Assembly (NCBI GenBank): GCA_007244375.1
Contig: SCVW01000034.1
Coordinates: 62,001-126,000, forward strand
DNA length: 64,000 bases
Source: Smithella sp.
GTDB lineage: Bacteria; Desulfobacterota; Syntrophia; Syntrophales; Smithellaceae
Direction: 5' to 3'
Positions within the stretch are counted from its first letter, which is position 1, and every line of letters begins with the position of its first letter. Below, piece by piece: positions 58,754 through 64,000 of this stretch. The translations under genes were made by a program, and so were the position numbers. The notes beneath the pieces were generated by a model. It was given only the letters and a program-made list of their open reading frames with translations, was not told the DNA's origin and searched no databases.

Positions 58754-59473
58754 ATGATACATGAAGAAAGAACATACAGATCATTAATAAATAAAGATAA
58801 TCTCATTTCATTTAACTTAAAAATAGCTGAAAGCGACCTGTTTATAAGTTCGGATACCAATCTCACAAATAAATCACTGGAATCGTTGAGGAGACATCGT
58901 AATTTCCTGGAAATTTATATTAAAAGTCATCTTGAATTCCGTACTTCGCTTTTGCCTCTTCCCGAAGATGAATTAGCGCCGCCGATAGTCCGGGACATGC
59001 TTTCAAAATCAAAAATCTGCGGGGTAGGGCCAATGGCTTCTGTTGCCGGAGCCATATCCGAATTTGTGGGAAATGATCTTCTGCCTCATTCTGAAAATGT
59101 CATTATTGAAAACGGCGGGGATATCTTTTTAAAATCGAAAAATGAATTGACTGTATCCGTTTACGCCGGAGAATCTCCTTTGAGTTATAAAATAAATTTT
59201 GCAATAAAGCCGGAGAAAACCCCTTTGGGGATCTGCACATCATCGGCTACGGTCGGTCCGTCTTTGAGTTTTGGTAAGGCCGACGCGGTCTGTGTTATTT
59301 CCAAATCGGCAACACTTGCCGACGCTGCTGCTTCTGCAATTGGTAACAGAGTTAAAAGTAAAAACGATATTAAAAAATCTCTGGATTATGGAATTAAAAT
59401 TCCCGGAGTAACAGGAATAATCATTATCGTTGGCAATGATATGGGTGCGGTAGGGGAGGTGCGTTTTGTTTAG
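58754..59473 (+). CDS. UPF0280 (ApbE-like) family protein
   Basis: 239 residues from ATG 58754. MIHEERTYRSLINKDNLISF, GVGPMASVAGAISEFVG and ENGGDIFLKSK match UPF0280, a family distantly related to the FAD transferase ApbE; function not proven. A GTG at 58706 would start inside repeat R3 and is rejected. I see no good Shine-Dalgarno. Confidence 0.85.
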   Translation: MIHEERTYRSLINKDNLISFNLKIAESDLFISSDTNLTNKSLESLRRHRNFLEIYIKSHLEFRTSLLPLPEDELAPPIVRDMLSKSKICGVGPMASVAGAISEFVGNDLLPHSENVIIENGGDIFLKSKNELTVSVYAGESPLSYKINFAIKPEKTPLGICTSSATVGPSLSFGKADAVCVISKSATLADAAASAIGNRVKSKNDIKKSLDYGIKIPGVTGIIIIVGNDMGAVGEVRFV

Positions 59474-59530
59474 AAAAACTAAGGCACAAAGCCCGGCGAA
59501 TACGCGGGGAAGGGTGCAAATTCGTTTTAA

Positions 59531-59570
59531 AATGCAAACAATTAAAAGCTTTGACTTTTAAGCATTTTTT
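59531..59570 (+). terminator. Terminator of the UPF0280 gene
   Basis: AATGC and TTAAAAG (59531-59548) pair with CTTTTAA and GCATT (59555-59566), then T-run. It overlaps the next promoter. Confidence 0.6.
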
Positions 59571-59579
59571 ATGTATATT
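59551..59579 (+). promoter_or_regulatory. Promoter for the secreted protein at 59656
   Basis: TTGACT (59551-59556), exact 17-base spacer, TATATT (59574-59579), 76 bases before the ATG. The -35 is embedded in the terminator hairpin of the gene before. Confidence 0.55.
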
Positions 59580-59655
59580 TTAATTCAATAATATTTCGAT
59601 CTATATTATATCTTCTTGAATGCCTCTCTTATTTTGATGTATTGGGAGATTTTTC

Positions 59656-60480
59656 ATGATTCAGTCACTTAAGAAGTTATCGCTGGTGGTTTTACTAATA
59701 ATTTGTTTTTTCTTTACTCAAAGAGGATTAGTTTATGCTCAGGGAGTAACAATTGACTTTTCTAGTTTTAACTCTGGAGGGGTTCAAATAAATACAACGT
59801 CATGGGGAAACAATAATACTCCTTCTTCTCAACCAACACCATCAACACTTACATCGGGTGTCACTACAACAACATCAATAACTACAACAAATACAAGACC
59901 AACAACTAACTTCACTAATTGTACGGCAGGGCAATTTCCTTACAATCCTATTGATACCACTGAACTTATGAAAGAACTTGTTCAACCTGTTACGTTCAGC
60001 TCATTATCTGAAAATGAACAATTGTTGCCTGATGCTGAACCGTATATTGTGACAGTATGCCTATCTTATAATAATTTTCCCTTAGCCGGCGGATGCTCTT
60101 CTACGGTAACTTCCGAACATGCAGGCGAAAAACTGGCCACTATTCTACTGAACAGATATTTTAACGGAAGCGAACCCAGGCCTTTTAGGGTAGTTATGCA
60201 GTCAATGATGACGTTGGATCATCAAAAACAGGTGCTGCAACAAATTGAAATTCATGCCGTCACTATTATTGAGTCTCGAATATTTAAAGCCCATGGAACA
60301 CTTATCAAGGAATATGAAAAAATTTCCAAAGAAGAAGCGGAAAGAGGCGTTAATTGGTCACATAAATCGAATGATGAAAATTCAATTTACGAATTCAATA
60401 CCAAAAAAGCATTTACCAGGTTACACAATATAGCAAACCAAGAGAAAAACCTGACTTCAAATAAATTCATAAATAATTAA
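59656..60480 (+). CDS. Secreted protein of unknown function with Thr/Pro/Asn-rich linker
   Basis: 274 residues. Signal peptide (1-29, cleavage near VYAQG), then a Thr/Ser/Pro/Asn-rich linker (about 35-95) and a globular part with four cysteines (about 95-274, beginning NCTAGQFPYNPIDTTELMKE). GGGAG 7 bases upstream of ATG, strong promoter, hairpin after the stop. I do not recognise the fold. It is the last host-like gene before the phage-like block; it may belong to either side. Confidence 0.75.
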   Translation: MIQSLKKLSLVVLLIICFFFTQRGLVYAQGVTIDFSSFNSGGVQINTTSWGNNNTPSSQPTPSTLTSGVTTTTSITTTNTRPTTNFTNCTAGQFPYNPIDTTELMKELVQPVTFSSLSENEQLLPDAEPYIVTVCLSYNNFPLAGGCSSTVTSEHAGEKLATILLNRYFNGSEPRPFRVVMQSMMTLDHQKQVLQQIEIHAVTIIESRIFKAHGTLIKEYEKISKEEAERGVNWSHKSNDENSIYEFNTKKAFTRLHNIANQEKNLTSNKFINN

Positions 60481-60527
60481 ACGGAAAGTGCTGAAGATTT
60501 AAATAATATATTAGCTTACCATACCAT

Positions 60528-60537
60528 GTTTACATAA
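60528..60537 (-). other. dif-like XerD arm, possible left attachment site of the phage
   Basis: On the minus strand TTATGTAAAC matches the right arm of the Bacillus dif consensus at 10 of 10 positions; the XerC side (CCTAGATATG before it) fits poorly and with altered spacing, as in hybrid phage att sites. Seen by eye only. Confidence 0.25.
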
Positions 60538-60558
60538 CATATCTAGGTGGTCGTAATC

Positions 60559-60590
60559 ATTAGGGATTAGCCGAAAGGCGAATCCCTAAT
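60559..60590 (+). terminator. Strong GAAA-tetraloop hairpin, terminator or phage packaging-signal candidate
   Basis: ATTAGGGATT (60559-60568) pairs with AATCCCTAAT (60581-60590), enclosing GCC-GAAA-GGC. Followed by TGTGTTTT. It could end the secreted-protein transcript, or belong to the phage. Confidence 0.55.
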
Positions 60591-60679
60591 TGTGTTTTAA
60601 GAGGGATATTATTATTAGTCTGGAAAAAAATTAATTCTAATGACATTTAAAAAAGAAAAACGAAAGGATTATTTTTCAA

Positions 60680-60871
60680 ATGGCTAAGTATGTTGCGACT
60701 GTTCTTATGGAACTTGAAGATTCGTTTGAAGGTAGGAGACCTGATATAGATATGATCGAAAGATATCTGAACGATCATGTTCATTTAGGTGAAATTAAAG
60801 AAGAAATATTTAGAGGTAAGGTAGTATTGAATATTGTAAAACGTGAAGTGTCAATAGTGCCTTTTGATTAA
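60680..60871 (+). CDS. Small protein of unknown function (63 aa), phage-block edge
   Basis: 63 residues: MAKYVATVLMELEDSFEGRR ... GEIKEEIFRGKVVLNIVKRE. Acidic N-terminal half, no signal or membrane segment, no known motif. AAAGGA precedes at 12 bases. Lies between two hairpins and upstream of rep; probably the first phage gene. Confidence 0.55.
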   Translation: MAKYVATVLMELEDSFEGRRPDIDMIERYLNDHVHLGEIKEEIFRGKVVLNIVKREVSIVPFD

Positions 60872-60877
60872 AAAAAA

Positions 60878-60897
60878 GCCGAGGCTGTAACCTCGGC
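60878..60897 (-). terminator. GC-rich hairpin oriented as a minus-strand terminator
   Basis: GCCGAGG (60878-60884) / CCTCGGC (60891-60897). The T-run lies on the minus-strand side only (A8 at 60870-60877 on plus). It would stop leftward transcription from the phage region. Confidence 0.55.
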
Positions 60898-61154
60898 TGC
60901 TGTAGCGTTAAACAAATTTAAACTGTCCAAGGTCGAAAAATGCTCAACGCTTACGTTTATAAACATAAGCAAATTATTGTAAATTGTCAACAAAAATTTT
61001 GTTGGGCATTTTGCAACCTTTCTAAGCTATCCACAGGAAAAAAAGAGGGGCCCATAATAAGCCAGCTCGTTTTTACTGTGGGTAGCTTCTTTTTTTATTC
61101 TTTCCGTATTTTTCAAAGATTTCTTGAAGAAACGAACAAGATCGAGGTGAAATT
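60898..61154. other. Candidate phage replication origin/intergenic region
   Basis: Non-coding. Three inverted repeats: GCTTACGTTTAT.. (60949-60970, near-palindrome), CAACAAAA.TTTTGTTG (60988-61004), and AAGCTATCCACAG (61024-61036) with CTGTGGGTAGCTT (61076-61088, 12/13 complementary) followed by a T-run. CTATCCACA (61027-61035) is one base off a DnaA box. The layout just upstream of rep resembles the intergenic region of filamentous phages. Confidence 0.5.
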
Positions 61155-62426
61155 ATGATTAATTTCGGCCTCGGTCAATGTTATGAATTTTACCCACTAC
61201 AAAGAAAGCAATCAATTATTCCTGCGTTGCCGTCCGGAAAATCGGAAATCTTCGAAGAGGACTTAGAAGGTGTAATTTCTTCTTTCAATCCGGATGTTCA
61301 TTATTCGGATATCAGAATTAAAGACTTTAGACTCATTCCCTGGGAAAGAAAAATAAAGAACATAGAAAAACAGTTACTTAGAGAACGTATAACAGGGAAA
61401 TCTATTTCTGATCAAGATGAAGGTTTGCCTTATCTTGAATATAATGCACAGACCAGGGGGGATTTGGAAGTTGAATACAAAGTCAACCTTCAAAATCAAT
61501 GTCAAAAGTCTGTTGTCTGGTTCATCGGTGAAAATTCAGGAGATCAATATATTAAAAAAATCGATTGTCGAAAACAGTGGTGTCCGGTTTGTGGAGGGAA
61601 GGGCGGTACAATCCATAAATCAAGGATGCATTCAATCCTTAACCGCTTTGATGTTGACAAATATAATTTACGGCAATTTGTTTTCACAATTCCTGAATCG
61701 CTTAGAGAATTATTTATTGATCGTGAAAATCTGAATCTTCTTATCTCTTACGTAAAACAAACAATAGAAAAATTTTTCGGTGTGCCGGTATTCGATAAAA
61801 AAGGGCACATCAAAAAATATAAACTGGAAAAAGGCATTATTTTTTATCTTCATTTGTTCGGAGATAATGAGCCAGGAGTTTATAAGCCTCATGTCAATGT
61901 GCACATTCTGGAAGATAAAAAAGAAAAGCTTGCGCTTGATAATTCAGTATTGGAATCAATTAAAAAATACTACCTAAAAAAATTAAAGAAATTTAACGAA
62001 ACCCTGACCACTGTTGATGTTCATTATAAATTCAGAATTAGAAAAGGGCAAGTTTTGCATGCCCTTAAATACATGAGTAGACCTTGGAACTTCGCAGATT
62101 TTGAAGCCGTTAACAATGAAAACCTCAAGAAATTATTAGTTTTGGATTTAAGCGGCTTTCAATATCTGCGGTTCCTTGGTGCTCTGTCTAATTGCAACTA
62201 CAAAGATGAAATGAGTTTGCCTTCGGTACAGGCGGAATGTGAAAGCAAGATTGAAGAAACATTAATACCAGTCTGTATATCTCCGTTTGATGAAAATAAA
62301 TGGAAAGAATCTTTGATCGAAATTGATGACGGTTTTTATCGGATTAAAAAAAAGGGGCTGAATCGTGAGCCAGAGAAAACAAAAATTATTGAGGAAGAAG
62401 AGTTCCGAATTGATTTTCTTCAATAG
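61155..62426 (+). CDS. Rolling-circle-type replication initiator (Rep) with zinc finger, phage-like
   Basis: 423 residues. Cys138, Cys143, Cys146 and His154 (DCRKQWCPVCGGKGG ... IHKS) form a zinc site; VFTIPESLRELF follows, as in Reps of this type. A degenerate HUH motif KPHVNVHILE (His246 and His250) and a downstream tyrosine in HALKYMSRP (Tyr306) would be the metal-binding and nucleophilic residues of a Y1-type nickase. RBS GAGGTGA 6-7 bases upstream of ATG. It heads the phage gene run. A transposase-derived Rep is the alternative. Confidence 0.8.
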   Translation: MINFGLGQCYEFYPLQRKQSIIPALPSGKSEIFEEDLEGVISSFNPDVHYSDIRIKDFRLIPWERKIKNIEKQLLRERITGKSISDQDEGLPYLEYNAQTRGDLEVEYKVNLQNQCQKSVVWFIGENSGDQYIKKIDCRKQWCPVCGGKGGTIHKSRMHSILNRFDVDKYNLRQFVFTIPESLRELFIDRENLNLLISYVKQTIEKFFGVPVFDKKGHIKKYKLEKGIIFYLHLFGDNEPGVYKPHVNVHILEDKKEKLALDNSVLESIKKYYLKKLKKFNETLTTVDVHYKFRIRKGQVLHALKYMSRPWNFADFEAVNNENLKKLLVLDLSGFQYLRFLGALSNCNYKDEMSLPSVQAECESKIEETLIPVCISPFDENKWKESLIEIDDGFYRIKKKGLNREPEKTKIIEEEEFRIDFLQ

Positions 62427-62559
62427 ATGCAACTGTTGCGGTGATTTATCGGAGATCAATCCGAATGATGATTATAGTTTAGTGTCTGCTTTTGCAGGCG
62501 GAAATTTAATAGCGATGTCGAGAGACGATTTTAAAAAATTAAAAGGGGGTAGAAAATGA
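62365..62559 (+). CDS. Small CxxC protein overlapping rep
   Basis: 64 residues from GTG 62365, overlapping the rep end by 62 bases in another frame. One CNCC motif (FNRCNCCGDLSEINPNDDYS) and a basic N-terminus. Stop overlaps the next start (ATGA at 62556). Coupling on both sides supports it as real; no function known. Confidence 0.6.
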   Translation: MSQRKQKLLRKKSSELIFFNRCNCCGDLSEINPNDDYSLVSAFAGGNLIAMSRDDFKKLKGGRK

Positions 62560-62870
62560 TCAACCAAATTAATGCGAACGTATTGGGATTAAAAGTTGAA
62601 TGGATTGGCATGACCAAACCGCAGTTAATCAAAGAAGGTCCGAAGGCCGGAACGTATACGGAAGTCAAACCGTCAATTCAGTTAAGCCGTAAAAATGAAG
62701 ATGGCCAGACAATAACCTTTTACGCAAATTCAAAAGAGCCTTTTCCGCAGACTCTGAAAGTCAATGACATTGTCGATATGGAAATGAGAATCCGGGCTTA
62801 TAAAGACGGCCTTTACTGCGATGTAATCAAAATCAATCAAAACGGAAACGGCAAGGGAATAAAAATATAA
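62556..62870 (+). CDS. Putative single-stranded DNA-binding protein of the phage (OB-like)
   Basis: 104 residues. Predicted beta-rich (VLGLKVEWIGMTKPQLIKEG, VDMEMRIRAYKDGLYCDVIK). Size, position between rep and coat genes, and lack of membrane segments match the gV-like ssDNA-binding protein of filamentous phages. No sequence motif proves it. GGGGG ribosome site. Confidence 0.6.
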   Translation: MINQINANVLGLKVEWIGMTKPQLIKEGPKAGTYTEVKPSIQLSRKNEDGQTITFYANSKEPFPQTLKVNDIVDMEMRIRAYKDGLYCDVIKINQNGNGKGIKI

Positions 62871-62886
62871 TAACTAAGGTTTAATT

Positions 62887-63003
62887 ATGTCGGCTGTGGA
62901 AATTCAAGAGCTATTTGAAGGCGCATTTTCAATAGTGGCAACATGCTATTTGATAGGTTTCGGAATCGGAATAATTATCAAAGTTTATTGGAAATCGCAT
63001 TAA
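62887..63003 (+). CDS. 38-residue single-span membrane protein, minor coat candidate
   Basis: MSAVEIQELFEGAFSIVATC then YLIGFGIGIIIKVYWKSH: acidic N-terminus, one transmembrane helix (about 14-31), basic C-terminus. Matches the size and charge of M13 gpVII/gpIX. Weak ribosome site (TAAGG, 8 bases). Confidence 0.65.
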   Translation: MSAVEIQELFEGAFSIVATCYLIGFGIGIIIKVYWKSH

Positions 63004-63059
63004 AAATAGACCTGAGGTCAACAGGGGGATAGAAAATTTATGAAAGGAGAAAAGATAAA

Positions 63060-63254
63060 ATGCTGCGTAAAAGACTTTACATCTTTGGTGCTAGTGCTGT
63101 TGGTGTTGTGGGTTCGGCAATAAATGCGTTTGCTGCATTTACGTTGCCTGAACTTCCGGTTACTGATTTGGAAACAGCGGGAACTGCTGTTGCTGCATTA
63201 GTTGCAACTGCTGTTGTTATCGGCGTTGCTATTCGTGTGATGAAAAGAGCCTAA
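63060..63254 (+). CDS. Filamentous phage major coat protein precursor (pVIII-like)
   Basis: 64 residues. Signal peptide 1-25 (MLRKRLYIFGASAVGVV..INAFA), cleavage gives a 39-residue mature form: acidic N-terminus (AFTLPELPVTDLETAG), one hydrophobic helix (TAVAALVATAVVIGVAI) and basic end RVMKRA. This charge layout is that of inovirus pVIII. AAAGGAG site 10 bases upstream; a terminator follows at once, as after M13 gene VIII. Confidence 0.88.
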   Translation: MLRKRLYIFGASAVGVVGSAINAFAAFTLPELPVTDLETAGTAVAALVATAVVIGVAIRVMKRA

Positions 63255-63266
63255 TCATTAAATTAG

Positions 63267-63299
63267 AAGTGGCTGGCTTAATCGTCAGCCACTTTTTTT
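63267..63299 (+). terminator. Central terminator after the coat gene
   Basis: AAGTGGCTG (63267-63275) pairs with CAGCCACTT (63285-63293), then T7. Partial readthrough would give less of the minor coat genes. Confidence 0.9.
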
Positions 63300-63315
63300 A
63301 AAATGAATTTTGAAA

Positions 63316-63633
63316 ATGTTTAAAATAAAAATAATAATAATAGCAATTATAATTTTACTTTTTAGTTTTGGTAGTGTTCATGCTTTTTCACCTCCGGAGG
63401 GATGTGAAGCTGATTCATATATAGTTTATAAAAACACAATGGGTAATGTGTACGTTCAATTTTATAAAGACAATGTATCTCAATGTAATGTCAGTCTTGG
63501 GAACTATTCTATAAATACAGTCATTACAGCAAATGAGTTAATTTATGAAAATAGATTGTTTCAATCAATTGCTATTTTATTTTTGGCAATAATAAGTGCG
63601 TTCGCTTTTGTGCTGGGACTAAAGACAATATGA
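63316..63633 (+). CDS. Exported membrane-anchored protein, phage minor coat candidate
   Basis: 105 residues from ATG 63316. Signal peptide (about 1-22, ending SVHAF), a small domain with two cysteines (GCEADSYIVYKNTMGNVYVQ), and a C-terminal helix (RLFQSIAILFLAIISAFAFV). Follows the coat terminator and overlaps the next gene (ATGA). Confidence 0.65.
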   Translation: MFKIKIIIIAIIILLFSFGSVHAFSPPEGCEADSYIVYKNTMGNVYVQFYKDNVSQCNVSLGNYSINTVITANELIYENRLFQSIAILFLAIISAFAFVLGLKTI

Positions 63634-64000
63634 AAAAAATAATACTAACAGCAATCATTCTTTTATTAATTCCTTGTTATGCTTTTTCGGCAACTCCGAA
63701 AGTGTCAGATTTATATCCTGCTTACAAAGTGTACGATTCAGTCAATAAAATATGGACAGTTCCGGCAAAAGTAATTGCCAAATCGTCTTCTGCTGTGGCT
63801 GTGGATTCCGTTGCATTGGGTTTGACGAAGGCCGTGGCAGGAGGGATTGTAACATCATTAGCCATTGCCGGGGCTAGTTATCTGGGCAACAGATATCTTG
63901 ATTGGCTAATGGATACAACTGATTATTACTATAACAATAACGATCAACTCGTTAAAAATGAAAATATCGAAGTAGCTCCGCCGTCTGTTGATAATCTAGT
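63630..64000 (+). CDS. Exported protein, pIII-like adsorption candidate; C-terminus outside window
   Basis: At least 123 residues. Signal peptide MKKIILTAIILLLIPCYAFS; then VSDLYPAYKVYDSVNKIWTV, a Gly/Ala-rich hydrophobic segment (about 65-90), and a Tyr/Asn-rich stretch DTTDYYYNNNDQLVKN. Position matches the adsorption protein (pIII/ORFU) of inoviruses. Cut at the window end. Confidence 0.6.
   Translation, partial: MKKIILTAIILLLIPCYAFSATPKVSDLYPAYKVYDSVNKIWTVPAKVIAKSSSAVAVDSVALGLTKAVAGGIVTSLAIAGASYLGNRYLDWLMDTTDYYYNNNDQLVKNENIEVAPPSVDNL

Noticed and set aside
60940-61158. 72-residue ORF upstream of rep
   Set aside because: Covers the inverted repeats of the likely origin, has no ribosome site, and its composition is not protein-like.

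Overview
This 64 kb window looks like the chromosome of a strictly anaerobic, low-GC member of the Desulfobacterota, most likely near the Syntrophales (Syntrophus/Smithella). That placement is an inference from gene content: a ferredoxin-linked 2-oxoacid oxidoreductase, an ATP-dependent acyl-CoA dehydratase activase of about 1,420 residues, AhbB of the siroheme route to heme, a PxxKW cysteine-rich protein, the order trmD - SPOUT-like methyltransferase - rplS - rnhB - yraN, and pheST-ihfA-merR. No rRNA gene is present.

Layout. 1-4321 (minus): TetR regulator, periplasmic adaptor lipoprotein and RND efflux permease (permease cut by the window edge). 4581-9470 (minus): mobA and the giant activase. 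9735-16828: part of the ATP synthase F0 genes (atpZ, atpI, atpB on minus; atpE on plus), split by GDP-fucose/uronate sugar genes and by hemL-ahbB. 16987-20449 (minus): a four-subunit 2-oxoacid:ferredoxin oxidoreductase with an ACT protein and a GGQ release-factor-like protein. 20450-21330: a repeat-rich gap and an orphan NusG/RfaH-type factor. 21401-25507: FAD protein, ribD and a two-gene dTDP-sugar pair. 25554-31879: a c-di-GMP-I riboswitch followed by a type IV pilus assembly cluster (pilD, four minor pseudopilins, PilY1). 32234-40052: argS, a SPOR protein, ffh, and the rpsP-khpA-rimM-trmD-rplS-rnhB-yraN block. 40058-42408 (minus): ugd and UDP-xylose synthase. 42610-51802: small proteins, pgsA, tRNA-Val, thrS-infC-rpmI-rplT-pheST-ihfA-merR. 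51862-59473: PxxKW protein, dtd, guaB, dnaE and a UPF0280 protein.

The right end (about 60.5-64 kb) is the most unusual part. It carries a zinc-finger rolling-circle-type Rep, a small OB-like ssDNA-binding candidate, a 38-residue membrane peptide, a 64-residue protein with the architecture of a filamentous phage major coat precursor, a terminator directly after it, then exported membrane-anchored proteins. I read this as the left part of an integrated inovirus (filamentous phage); the morphogenesis ATPase (Zot/pI) would lie beyond the window.

Other signals are non-coding: a family of three ~120-bp repeats (22999-23121, 54858-54979, 58618-58744), two hairpins with the same 9-nt loop but different stems (16899, 20564), a 153-bp element with 20-bp terminal inverted repeats (20602-20754), a two-codon ORF with a perfect Shine-Dalgarno in the atpE leader, and an ATA start codon for infC.
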